From JAEZJZ01 sp050949055 (lineage in GTDB: Bacteria > Bacillota > UBA994 > UBA5500): a stretch of 64,000 nt of DNA. Under the pieces are notes generated by a model that ran no database searches, had not been told where the DNA came from, and worked only from the letters and a program-made list of their open reading frames with translations. Each line of letters begins with the position of its first letter. The stretch's first letter is position 1. This document shows positions 42,469 through 51,600 of the stretch, in pieces. Position numbers and translations under genes: made by a program. The DNA lies in assembly GCA_050949055.1 (NCBI GenBank), contig JBMNFA010000001.1, forward strand, positions 248,001 through 312,000. The letters are read 5' to 3'.

Positions 42469-42858
42469 CTATTTACCTTTGGGATTTTCCTCTACCTTGT
42501 CGGTAAAGTCCACTCCCTGAACGTGCACGTTCACTTCCATCACCTGCAAACCAGTCATACTCTCAATAGCCCGGCGCACGTTCTCCTGTACATTTCGAGC
42601 CACCACTGGAATCAGCACGCCGTATTCCACGATGATTGACAGCTCCACCGCGGCCTGCCGATCGCCCACCGTGACCTTGACCCCTTTGGAGAGGTTTCGC
42701 TTGCCCAACATCTCTACCACGCTGCCAGCGAACCCGCTGCCGCTCATACCAGCTACCCCTTGTATCTCCAGCGCCGCCAATCCAGCGATTACACCCACCA
42801 CTTCGTCGGAAATGCGCACCGTGCCGCTTTCCCGGTATTCTTCATGTATATTGCTCAC
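42469..42858 (-). CDS. Asp23/Gls24 family envelope stress protein
   Basis: 129 residues: GTVRISDEVVGVIAGLAALEIQGVAGM and VELSIIVEYGVLIPVVARNVQENVRRAIESMTGLQVMEVNVHVQG are diagnostic. It is a cytoplasmic protein that coats the membrane through AmaP. The GTG start follows GGAGGGCTAAGC. It is the first gene of the three-gene set, with a sigma-A promoter about 150 bases upstream. Confidence 0.93.
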   Translation of the reverse strand: MSNIHEEYRESGTVRISDEVVGVIAGLAALEIQGVAGMSGSGFAGSVVEMLGKRNLSKGVKVTVGDRQAAVELSIIVEYGVLIPVVARNVQENVRRAIESMTGLQVMEVNVHVQGVDFTDKVEENPKGK

Positions 42859-43010
42859 GCTTAGCCCTCCTCACTCAGTCGTCAGTCTGTGGAAGCAAGC
42901 CCAAACTTGCCTCCCAATCGCCGTCCTAAACCGAAACGCAGGTTCCACCGTTCAAACCCAGCTGCCGCCCTGCGACAACGCCGATCACAGGCTGCGGCGA
43001 ACGTATCTAT

Positions 43011-43039
43011 ATTATACTAAAGGGGTGTCCCCATAACAA
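43011..43039 (-). promoter_or_regulatory. Sigma-A promoter of the asp23 operon
   Basis: The minus strand has TTGTTA, 17 bases, TATAAT. The -10 is perfect and the -35 matches four of six. The spacer contains GGGGACACCCC. It lies between the spoIIIAH terminator and asp23, leaving an untranslated leader of about 145 bases. Confidence 0.6.
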
Positions 43040-43068
43040 TCTTTTCCGCTCCCAGCCGCTTGGCTGTC

Positions 43069-43107
43069 AAAAAAAGCAATAACCGGGCGAGCTACCGCCC
43101 GGTTATT
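43069..43107 (-). terminator. Intrinsic terminator after the spoIIIA operon
   Basis: AATAACCGGGCG / CGCCCGGTTATT, 12 bp perfect with a 6-base loop, followed by GCTTTTTTT on the minus strand, directly after the spoIIIAH stop. Confidence 0.92.
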
Positions 43108-43110
43108 TGA

Positions 43111-43653
43111 CTACGCATCTCGCTCGATCACCCTCACTTGCTCTGTCTTCACACCTAAGGATGTAGCCACCAACTCCATCACCTGCAGAGCTTCCGCCGA
43201 CGTCAACCCCTGCGCCCGGACGATGACATTGGCCGTATCCTGATTAAACACTAGAATTGCATCGTCGAAGCCCTTGCTCATCACCAGCTTCTCTACGGTC
43301 AACTCCTGCTCCATCAGCGCCGTCAGGCTCAACCACTCCTGTTGTGCCTTTGTACGCACCTCTGGGCTGGTGTTGACGTTGTTGATGATCTCCCGCAGCA
43401 ACTCCACCTGCATGCTGCGCTGCTTCTCCCGCTCCAGCCGGTGTTCGGCGAAGAAGTCCCGGCTGGGTTCAATGCTTACCGGCGGCTGCCCCGGCATCAA
43501 ACCGGGATCGCCAGGCGTCACTTTCGCCGCAGGGTTCCAGACCAGTTGCTGGTCGATATAGTAGTTGACCAGCATATGGCCTCCAACTCCCAAGGCCACC
43601 AGAATCAGTATAGCTGCTATCAACGACTTGGCCCGAACAAGCATGATTTTCAC
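43111..43653 (-). CDS. spoIIIAH: Stage III sporulation protein AH
   Basis: 180 residues: one N-terminal membrane segment (about 10-30), a linker, then a YscJ/FliF-like ring domain (FFAEHRLEREKQRSMQVELLREIINN; MVSKGF-like DDAILVFNQDTANVIVRAQGLTSAEALQVMELV). It forms the mother-cell side of the zipper and channel with forespore SpoIIQ. Last gene of the operon. Confidence 0.94.
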   Translation of the reverse strand: MKIMLVRAKSLIAAILILVALGVGGHMLVNYYIDQQLVWNPAAKVTPGDPGLMPGQPPVSIEPSRDFFAEHRLEREKQRSMQVELLREIINNVNTSPEVRTKAQQEWLSLTALMEQELTVEKLVMSKGFDDAILVFNQDTANVIVRAQGLTSAEALQVMELVATSLGVKTEQVRVIERDA

Positions 43654-43655
43654 CT

Positions 43656-44249
43656 CTATTTCCCCGCAATCACTTCGATACGATGGGCAGCGATGCCCAA
43701 GAGCGTCTGCACTACCCTGGTCAAAGATAGCCGCACTTCCGCATCCTTCGCCCCTTGCGCCACAATAATCACTCCGGTGACCGGCGGCAAGTTCTCCTGC
43801 AAGGTGACCAGCTGATTGTTGGCACCGGTGAGCAGATTGCTGGACTGGCTCTCTTCCCTGGTCACTCTGGTGCCACCGCTGCTATCCTTTTCTTCGGTAG
43901 TCTTCTGTGTGGTCTGAACGTTCATGGCTGGAATCGCCTGAGAAGATCCAGCCAGGGACAGCATCACGCTGACATCTCCCACCCCAGAAATTGCGGATAG
44001 TGTCCTCTCCAGTTGGCGCTCCAACGCCAAACGATAATCATTGACAGCCCCGATCTCGCTGTTCTGAGGCAGGTTCTGATCGACGGACACCGCATCCGGC
44101 AGCGGTTGCCCCAGCTTCTGAGTAGGCCAAAGCAGTTGCAGCGCCAACAGAGCCACCACGCCCACCAGAGCAACCAACAGCATGCGGTTCTTGCCCAGCC
44201 GCTCCCAAACCCCCGCCAGCACTGCCTGCTGCGTACTATTCTTGGACAT
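43656..44249 (-). CDS. spoIIIAG: Stage III sporulation protein AG
   Basis: 197 residues with a membrane segment near 20-38 and a ring-building domain containing LERTLSAISGVGDVSVMLSL and VIIVAQGAKDAEVRLSLTRVVQTLLGI. The acidic/Ser-Thr linker with EEKDSSGGTRVTREE is the usual beta-triangle insertion region. It forms a large ring in the feeding-tube complex. Two bases separate it from spoIIIAH. Confidence 0.94.
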   Translation of the reverse strand: MSKNSTQQAVLAGVWERLGKNRMLLVALVGVVALLALQLLWPTQKLGQPLPDAVSVDQNLPQNSEIGAVNDYRLALERQLERTLSAISGVGDVSVMLSLAGSSQAIPAMNVQTTQKTTEEKDSSGGTRVTREESQSSNLLTGANNQLVTLQENLPPVTGVIIVAQGAKDAEVRLSLTRVVQTLLGIAAHRIEVIAGK

Positions 44250-44260
44250 TTGTCTCCCCC

Positions 44261-44875
44261 CTATTTGATGGTCACGGAAACTTGCTCCGCATCCAAGACG
44301 AAGTGGTTAGCCAAGACGCTCTGCACAAGGGCGGCGTCAGAGGCAAGATTGGCTGAAGGCCCAGTGCGCTGCACCCCTTTTGCGTCTCCCACTTGCACTG
44401 GCCACACCGCTGTCACCGGCTGCACCCACTCCTGCTGTCGACTGACCTGTACCTCCAGGGACAGAATGCGACCGAAATCATCGGCTTGCCGCTCCTCCAC
44501 CAGTTCGATCTGGCAGGACAAGAGCTTCATCTCGCCAGACAGCTCCACCAGCTGCTGTACCTGTTCCGCCAACGACTGTCTATAGGTCTTGAGCAAAGTC
44601 TGGTCGTTCTGTTCCTGCCAAACCTTGCCCCGGACCTGCAACTCCTCCCAGGCTGCGCTGATGGTTGCTTGGCTGAGGGACACCCCCAGATCAAAGGGGA
44701 TCCGGGACAGCTGCAGCAGCGGCGTGAGCAACACCAGCACCATGATCAAGCCCACCGCCAACTGCGCATAGCGGCGCATATTGCCCTCGGGCAGAATCAT
44801 CTGCAGGAAGGTCCCCAGCAGCATCAGCACAATCACGTTTTGCACAAACTGTCTCAGTGCCGCAACCAATCCCAT
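44261..44875 (-). CDS. spoIIIAF: Stage III sporulation protein AF
   Basis: 204 residues: two N-terminal membrane segments (FVQNVIVLMLLGTFLQMILP; YAQLAVGLIMVLVLLTPLLQL) and a C-terminal ring-like domain. Family motif LPEGNMRRYAQLAVGLIMVLV is clear. The ATG lies directly after GGGGGG; the TTG three codons in (ATG GGA TTG) has better spacing and may be the real start. Confidence 0.92.
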   Translation of the reverse strand: MGLVAALRQFVQNVIVLMLLGTFLQMILPEGNMRRYAQLAVGLIMVLVLLTPLLQLSRIPFDLGVSLSQATISAAWEELQVRGKVWQEQNDQTLLKTYRQSLAEQVQQLVELSGEMKLLSCQIELVEERQADDFGRILSLEVQVSRQQEWVQPVTAVWPVQVGDAKGVQRTGPSANLASDAALVQSVLANHFVLDAEQVSVTIK

Positions 44876-44883
44876 CCCCCCGT

Positions 44884-46065
44884 TCAGCGCAGCATCAGAG
44901 CACTGTTGCCGGTGCTGACCACCACCGTGATCAGCATGAACAGCAGTACCCCCACCAACGCTAGCGCTCCAAAGAAATAGGTGAACACCCCGGAAATATC
45001 ATTGAGAGCATTGGCGATGCGCCCCCCGCCGATGGGCTGTACCAATGCCGCCGCCACCCGATAGATAATCAGCATGCCCACCAGCTTCACGGCGGGCAAG
45101 GTGCAATAGAGCACGACCCCGATACAGCCGATGAATCCCAGAGAATTGCTGATCAACGCCGAACAGCCGGCTATGGTTTCGAATCCATCAGACAGCAGGC
45201 TGCCCACCACCGGCAAGAACGCCTTGACGGCAAACTTGCCTGCCCGAAAGGCCACCCCGTCGGCCACCGACCCCAACGTGGACTGGGCGATATTGAACCC
45301 AACAAAGATCATGAACAACAGGCCCATCAACCCCGCGCCGACGTTGCGCAGCAAATTGGCCAGGTGAGATACTTTGATCGTCTCGGATAGATTGTTGACC
45401 AGAATCAGCACCCCTGAAAAGAAGATCAGCGGCACAGCCAGGTTGCCGATTAAGGTGGTGATACCGGTGAGCACCACCAACAACATGGGGCTGAACAAGG
45501 CCGCCGAACTGACGTTGCCGATGGCCAACAGCAGGGTCAACAGCAACGGGTAGAGTGCCTGTACAAAGCTGACCATGGTGGTCAAGGCCTCTCGGGTGAC
45601 AGAGAGGGCCAACCCGAAGCTTTGTAGGGCAAAGCCCATAATCACCAGGAAGCAGATCAGATAAGCGATGGTGGCTACCTTCCCAGCCACCGCTTCATGC
45701 AAATGCTGTAGCAACACGCAGAGCAATGACAACACCAGCACCCGCAGCAGCAGGGTCCATTGACCCGCCAGCTCCCGCAGGGCCAGTTTGAGCACCATGT
45801 TCAACACCTGACCAGCAGAAAGGCCCTCCTGTTGGCGCAAAGACTGCACCAGTCCCCGCAAACTCAATTCCGGCAGATAGTCGGCATACTCCGCCGACAG
45901 TTGATCCAGAAAGGGCTGCAATTGCGAGATATCCAGGTCATTCAACTGCTGTTCCAGCACTTGGTCGATGGAGTCGCTGCCATCCACTTCTGGCGAGACG
46001 GCTGCCGCGGGTGAGGCGAAGAGTAGCATCATCAGCGATAGACAGAGCAGCGTTTTCTGCAGCAT
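44884..46065 (-). CDS. spoIIIAE: Stage III sporulation protein AE
   Basis: 393 residues with a signal-like N-terminus (LLCLSLMMLLFASPAAA), a soluble helical segment (about 30-85) and seven or eight membrane segments; motifs AGKVATIAYLICF and GVAFRAGKFAVKAFLPVVGSLLSDGFETI are typical. It is the polytopic core of the mother-cell complex. Normal family length. Confidence 0.94.
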   Translation of the reverse strand: MLQKTLLCLSLMMLLFASPAAAVSPEVDGSDSIDQVLEQQLNDLDISQLQPFLDQLSAEYADYLPELSLRGLVQSLRQQEGLSAGQVLNMVLKLALRELAGQWTLLLRVLVLSLLCVLLQHLHEAVAGKVATIAYLICFLVIMGFALQSFGLALSVTREALTTMVSFVQALYPLLLTLLLAIGNVSSAALFSPMLLVVLTGITTLIGNLAVPLIFFSGVLILVNNLSETIKVSHLANLLRNVGAGLMGLLFMIFVGFNIAQSTLGSVADGVAFRAGKFAVKAFLPVVGSLLSDGFETIAGCSALISNSLGFIGCIGVVLYCTLPAVKLVGMLIIYRVAAALVQPIGGGRIANALNDISGVFTYFFGALALVGVLLFMLITVVVSTGNSALMLR

Positions 46066-46125
46066 GCGTCACACCCCAATTCTTCCAGCGGTTTAGATAA
46101 CCATCGCATCTCTGCGCCCCACGCG

Positions 46126-46512
46126 CTATGGCAACAGCCCCAACACCGTGTCCAAGATCACCAGCACGATGGGCACAGCCAGCACCATGATGATCACCTT
46201 GCCGGCCAACTCCACCTTGCCGGCGATGGCACTCTCGTTGGCATCCCGGCAGATTTGAGCTCCAAACTCGGTGATATAGGCTACTCCCACGATCTTCAGC
46301 AGCATACCCAGCTGCAACGAGCCGATCTCCACCTTGCTGGCGATGGAATTCATGGTGCTGACCACCATCCCGATCTTGGGCAGGGCAGAGAGGAAGATCA
46401 GGGTGCCCACCAGAATAGACAAGATCAAGGCAAACTCCGGACGACTTTGCCTGAGGACGATCAGCAGCACCGTGGCGGTGATGGCCAAGCCGACAATAGG
46501 GATTATCTCCAT
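46126..46512 (-). CDS. spoIIIAD: Stage III sporulation protein AD
   Basis: 128 residues with four membrane segments and the family motif LQLGMLLKIVGVAYITEFGA followed by QICRDANESAIAGKVELAGKVIIM. It resembles the FliQ/FliP-type export components. It starts two bases after spoIIIAC. Confidence 0.94.
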   Translation of the reverse strand: MEIIPIVGLAITATVLLIVLRQSRPEFALILSILVGTLIFLSALPKIGMVVSTMNSIASKVEIGSLQLGMLLKIVGVAYITEFGAQICRDANESAIAGKVELAGKVIIMVLAVPIVLVILDTVLGLLP

Positions 46513-46514
46513 AA

Positions 46515-46715
46515 TTAGAACAGAAACAGGGTGCGGATGCTGTCAAACAGCTCGCTGACCCAGCGGATGACTGTGAACATGATCACGATCACACCCAGCA
46601 ACGTCAACACCTGTGCGTACTCCTCGCGGCCTGATTTGTCCAAGATCTTATGCAAGATAGCCACCACGAAACCGAAAACCGCCACCTGCAAAATTACTGT
46701 GTAGTTGATGCCCAT
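46515..46715 (-). CDS. spoIIIAC: Stage III sporulation protein AC
   Basis: 66 residues, two membrane segments, MGINYTVILQVAVFGFVVAI and the core LHKILDKSGREEYAQVLTLLGVIVIM. FliQ-like. It is separated from spoIIIAB by an unusually long 145-base gap. Confidence 0.94.
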   Translation of the reverse strand: MGINYTVILQVAVFGFVVAILHKILDKSGREEYAQVLTLLGVIVIMFTVIRWVSELFDSIRTLFLF

Positions 46716-46731
46716 GCCCGTCCCTCCTACA

Positions 46732-46755
46732 CAGGCTGCTGTCTAGGGCAGCCTG
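46732..46755 (-). other. Hairpin in the spoIIIAB-spoIIIAC gap
   Basis: CAGGCTGC / GCAGCCTG, 8 bp with an 8-base loop, just upstream of spoIIIAC, in a gap that also carries a GAGCTC direct/inverted pair near 46841-46861. No T-run. It may modulate read-through or mRNA processing within the operon. Confidence 0.45.
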
Positions 46756-46860
46756 TCTATTGGGGCACCAAGTCTTAAGCCTCCACTCAATGCTCGATGC
46801 TTGTCGGTTGGGCTTGGACTTGACGCCAGATGAAAATGATGGAGCTCAAATTGTACGAGC

Positions 46861-47388
46861 TCATATTAGAACTATGACCAACAGTATTCCTGATAGTACG
46901 CCCAGATAACGCCACATGCGCTCATTGCTCAGACGAGCCTCCTCTGCCTTCGCTTCCGCCCGCACCAATTGCTGCACTGTCAGCAGCAAGTGGCGTTCCT
47001 GATCCTGCCGATCCGACAGCCCCAACACGCTGCTCAGCTGATCGACAATCGCCAGGTCGGAAGAAAGCAGGGCCGACTGGGAAGCCAATTGCTCCAGCCC
47101 CTGTCGCCACGCTTCCGCAGCCGTGCAACCGGGCTGCTGCAGGGCCGCAGCGGCGGTGGCAAACAGGCAGGATACAGGCGATGGACCGCTGTTAGCTAGG
47201 CGCAGGAACGCTTCCGGCAACGGCGTCGCCCCGTAGGCGATTTCGGTGGCCAGCCCTTGCAGCAGGGATTGCAGTGCGCGCAGCTGGCAGGGGCGATCCC
47301 GGTAACTCTTTGCCACTGAGAAACCCACCTGACTGGTGGCAAAGACGACTATGGCACCAGCGATCAACTTAAGTGGCCACACTGACAC
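46861..47388 (-). CDS. spoIIIAB: Stage III sporulation protein AB
   Basis: 175 residues from the GTG at 47388 (after AAGGGGGGAG; the GTG at 47382 is also possible). N-terminal membrane segment, SYRDRPCQLRALQSLLQGLATEIAYGATPLPEAF (helical GspF-like domain) and a C-terminal membrane segment RMWRYLGVLSGILLVIVLI. It resembles secretion-system GspF proteins. It overlaps the end of spoIIIAA by 20 bases. Confidence 0.92.
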   Translation of the reverse strand: MSVWPLKLIAGAIVVFATSQVGFSVAKSYRDRPCQLRALQSLLQGLATEIAYGATPLPEAFLRLANSGPSPVSCLFATAAAALQQPGCTAAEAWRQGLEQLASQSALLSSDLAIVDQLSSVLGLSDRQDQERHLLLTVQQLVRAEAKAEEARLSNERMWRYLGVLSGILLVIVLI

Positions 47389-48337
47389 CGCTTCTCCCCC
47401 CTTCCCGATCCAGGACAGCCTCGATGGTTCCCGGTCCCAAGCGGGTGCTGAGCAGCACATAGCGCCCAAAGGACTGGCTGCCCAGCAACTGGCGGAACAC
47501 TGGCCGCAGCTCCAGCTCAGCCAGGTTGTTGGCATGGGCACTGCTGATCACCGTCACCCCGCTGTGCAACGCCTCCATCACTGCCGCCGCATCCTCCGGG
47601 CGGCCGATCTCATCTGTGATCAACACTTCCGGGGAGAGAGCGCGCAGGGCCATCAACATGCCCTCGGCCTTAGGGCAGGCGTCCAACACGTCGCAGCGGG
47701 GTCCCAGATCCAGCGTCGGCACCCCCTGATAGCAGGCAGCCAGCTCCGATCGTTCGTCCACCACCACCACCTTCATGCCGCGGGCCAGGCCAAACAAACC
47801 CTTGCTGAGGCTGCGGGCCAGGTCCCTGAGCAGGGTGGTCTTGCCTGCCTGGGGCGGGGAGACCACCAACACGCTGTGGGGGATGCCGTCTGTTTTCAAC
47901 AGTCTGGGCAGCAAAGGCTGGGCGCAGCCGACGACTTGCTTGGCCAGGCGCAGGTTAAAGCCGGTGATGTACTTCAAGCTCTTCACTCGGCCGTTCTCCA
48001 GCACCGCCCGCCCGCAGAGCCCCACCCGGTGCCCCCCCGGAATGGTCACATAGCCAGAGCGGAGCTCCTCCTCCAGGGCATAGAGGGAGCTTTGGCTGAT
48101 GGTGGCCAACAGGTGGCGAACGGCCAATTGGTCAGCCACTATCGGTGACCGGGCGGAGGCAACGAAACCCTGGGAGCATAACCACAATTCTCCCTGGGCG
48201 CCATAACCCAACACCGGTTGCCCCTGCCGGATGCGGATCTCCTGCAGGCCCGCCAGCAGCTGCTGATCGGTGGCCAGCACCGCTGCTTGCCACTCCTGGG
48301 GCAGCACGGCGCAGACGTGCGGCAAATAGCTCGGCAT
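47369..48337 (-). CDS. spoIIIAA: Stage III sporulation protein AA (ATPase)
   Basis: 322 residues from the ATG at 48337, after GGGGGGAGG; the earlier frame start lies within the promoter. AAA/GspE-like ATPase: Walker A SPPQAGKTTLLRDLAR, VVVDERSELA, Walker B-like PEVLITDEIGRPEDAAAVMEAL and VISSAHANNLAEL. An N-terminal region binds the membrane partners. It powers the SpoIIIA-SpoIIQ feeding tube. First gene of the operon. Confidence 0.94.
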   Translation of the reverse strand: MPSYLPHVCAVLPQEWQAAVLATDQQLLAGLQEIRIRQGQPVLGYGAQGELWLCSQGFVASARSPIVADQLAVRHLLATISQSSLYALEEELRSGYVTIPGGHRVGLCGRAVLENGRVKSLKYITGFNLRLAKQVVGCAQPLLPRLLKTDGIPHSVLVVSPPQAGKTTLLRDLARSLSKGLFGLARGMKVVVVDERSELAACYQGVPTLDLGPRCDVLDACPKAEGMLMALRALSPEVLITDEIGRPEDAAAVMEALHSGVTVISSAHANNLAELELRPVFRQLLGSQSFGRYVLLSTRLGPGTIEAVLDREGGRSGVSVAT

Positions 48338-48358
48338 GTTCCTCCCCCCTGTTGATAA

Positions 48359-48388
48359 TCCATATGGCCTGTCCATGCTCTTTATGAC
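48359..48388 (-). promoter_or_regulatory. Candidate sigma-E promoter of the spoIIIA operon
   Basis: The minus strand has GTCATAAA, 14 bases, CATATGGA, close to the sigma-E pattern GTCATATT-N14-CATACAnT with exact spacing. It is about 20 bases upstream of the spoIIIAA start and supports that start choice. Confidence 0.5.
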
Positions 48389-48612
48389 TGGAAATAGACA
48401 AGCTGTAGTCCAGATGTGAGCATAATCAATTGAGGAGAATAGAGGGGCTGTGGCGGAGACGGGACGGTCATAGGCAGGATAAAGGACTCAGACCTCGAAA
48501 CAACTGTCAGGCAATTTCGTAGCTAATTTCTGAGAGATATTCGTAAGGATAAGGGCCTGGCGAATAGCCAAACGGCAAGCACTTTGCTTCAGGCGGGGAG
48601 GGATGATCGACG

Positions 48613-51600
48613 ATGAGTTTACGGAAGGTCAACTGGCGACGCCGTACTGCGTTCTGGGTTTGTATCAGTCTGCTCTGTCTTGTTCCCGGTGTGCTCCCTG
48701 CCACTGCGGCAGCATCAACCCCAGCCGAGCAATGGATTACCCCGCAGGGAGCGCTGTTGATCAAGGGAGAACCGGCGTCGCCGGGCAACGCCGCCATCGT
48801 GGCCATCATGCTGGCCGGAAGCGCCTCCCAGCGCGCAGAAGAGACCCATGCCGCCCACATAGCGGAACATATGGTCTTTCAAAACCGCGAGGCAGGCGCT
48901 CCCTCGCTGACAGACCGGGTGGCGGAATGGGGCGGCACGCTGAACGGACACACCGGGTTGCAGTATACCTCCTTTCAGGTCGTGGTGCCGGAGGACCATG
49001 TCCTGGATGCTATCAGTGAACTGCTAAGGGCTCTGTTTGTCTTTGAATATGATCCCGAGGTGTATCAGCGGGAACTGGAGGGCTATCTGCGGGTGGAACT
49101 GCACCAAATGACCACCCGCTATCCGACTGCCCTGCACAACGCCTGGCGCAGGCACTTCTTTCAGGGCAGCGACTACGCCGAGGACATCTTCGCAGTGGAT
49201 ATCACCCAGGCGCGCCAAAGCACCGTCTCTGCCTGGCAGCAACGGGAGTACGGGGCGAATCGGCTGGTGTTGGTGGTAACCAGCACAGCTGCCTGGGAGG
49301 ACATCAAGGCATCGACTGAAATTGCCTTGCAGCAAGCACCACCTACGGCACCGCCTGCCTCCTTTCAGGAGGTTCGCCTGTCCCCTCCGCCGGCGGCAAC
49401 CGCAAGCATCCCCGGCGCGCCGGAGGGGCTGGTCTCCCTCGGCCTGTGCGTGGACCAAATCGAACAGAGTGATCGAGAGGAACTGATCCTGCTGTTGGAG
49501 CTGATCAAGCAGCAGATGCGCTTTGGGGGCAGCATCCTGCAACTGCGGGCACTGCCGGAGCTAAGCCTGATCTCCTGGCAAGGTGGCACTGCCTATCTGC
49601 AGTTGGCTTGGCGTCCGTCCGGCCTGCGCCCCCACGAACCGGACCCGGAAGGCGCGCAGCTGGCGCAGCTGCAGGCGGTGGTGGAACGATATGCTGCCGG
49701 AGACATCGGCCTGGGGGACTTGCGGCTGCTGCAGGACGATGGGGAGTTTGTGCAGGCACCCCAGCCGAACGGGGTGCTGGCAGAAGCCTGGGCTCTGGCA
49801 GAGGAGCATTTGCCCGACCAAATCCAAGCGGTGACCTATTGCCCGCCCGGAACGGAGCCGGAGACTCTGTTGTTGCGTCTGCAAGCAGTGGCCAGCAGAT
49901 ATTTGCCCCACGCCCAGTTGACCAGGCTGCAGATCAACGGGGCGGCACCAGTGGCATTAGGAAGGGCGCTGGTCGTGCCGACAACGCTGCTGATGCTGTC
50001 TATCGCCCTGGGACTGCTGGTGCGGGCAATGGCACGACAGAATCACAAGCTGAAGGTTTTTCTCGCTTTAGTCATAGTCACGCTCAAGTCCACTCTCAGA
50101 CCCGGGCGTGATGCTGGCTCAGAGGAGAACCGGAACCGGCAATCTTTGCTCAGGTTCGTGGCGGCCATCCTGCTGTTAGTTGTGTCTTTTCATCTCTCAG
50201 AACTGTTGGTTCAGGTCTGTCTCCAGCTTGGTCAGCCGGAGCTGCTGTTCGTTCTGGCTAGCACCGCATTGGCGATTCTGCTCGTCCTCTACGGCGGCTA
50301 CATGTTGCTGTCTGTCTTTCTCTGGTCGCGAGATCGGCAATTGCTGCTGGCGTTGCCACTCTCGTCGGCTCAGATTGTGCTGGCGCGCCTGGTGGTGGTC
50401 GCTTTGTCCCAATACCCGCTGGCATTCCTCTTTCTGTTTCCGCCGGTGCTGAAATACAGCACCTACATGGGCGGGCACCCGACCATCTGGTTGACCGCTG
50501 TCGCGGTCGCCCTGCTGCTGCCCATCTTTGCACTCACTCTGGTTGCTTTGCCAATCGTGGCCGCCATCGGTTACATCACTCCCCGGCTGCGGGAACACCT
50601 GACCCTGCTCTGGTCGGTATTGATGGCGCTGGTCACCGTTTCCCTGCGGATACGCGGCGGGCTGGGGTCCGGCCAGGTGGGCATGCACAGCCTCTTGATC
50701 AGCTGGCTGCAGCTGCGGCAAGTGGAATTGACCAACACGATCGGTCGCTTCTTCCCGCCGGCGATCTGGGCTGGCCGGGCTTTAGTCTTTGCCGGCGAAA
50801 CTGGCGGCTGGGCCAACCTGGGGCTGCTCACCCTGGCTGCGGCCGCCTGTCTCTGGCTGCTGTATCGGCTATCGCTGCGGTGCTATCTGGGAGGCGCAGA
50901 CGAGCGCAGTGAGGTGAGACAGAGCTCTGCTGTGCGCGATTTGGGGAGAACGGCTACCCCTGGCCGAGCGCTGTTCATGCGGGAATGGCGCACCTTTTGG
51001 CGCACGCCGGCCCTGCTGGCCATCACCCTGCCCAACCTGTTTGTGCCGCTGCTGGCGTTCTATCCCCTGCTGAGGGGGCTATTCAGGGGACAGGGGCTGG
51101 CGGGGATGGCCAATTGGCTGCGGGGAAGCTCCGGCCAATCGCTGCTGCCAGCCCTGCTGGCCGGAGCCATCGCCATGCTGGTAATGGTCAGCTCGCGCTT
51201 GGCATCGATCAGTATCTCCCGCGAGGGTTCACAGCTCTACTTCTCCAAAATGATTCCGGTGGATTACGCCAGTCAGCTGAGAGCCAAACTGCTCCATGTG
51301 CTAATCGTAAACGGCCTCTGCCTGGCGCCTGTGCTGACGGCAGCTTTCATCTGGTTGCGGCTCAGTCTGCTCAGTTCGCTGCTCGCCCTGCTGGCCGCAG
51401 CGCTAGGCCTCTTGGTCTCTTCCTTAATCTGCATTCGTCACGATCTCAGCGCACCCCGCCTTGACTGGGACAATCCGCAGGCGCTGCTGCGCGGCAGCAG
51501 CAATCTAGGCTCTGTGCTGACCATGCTGCTAGCCCTGGCAGCCACCGCTTGGCTGACCTTCGCCATGCTACGCAGGGGCTGGCCGATGCTGCTCATCTTC

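Noticed and set aside
48603..49019. 138-codon plus-strand frame starting just before the M16-permease gene
   Set aside because: Out of frame with the M16 motifs and with Arg/Gly-rich translation; the 1027-residue frame clearly carries the protein.
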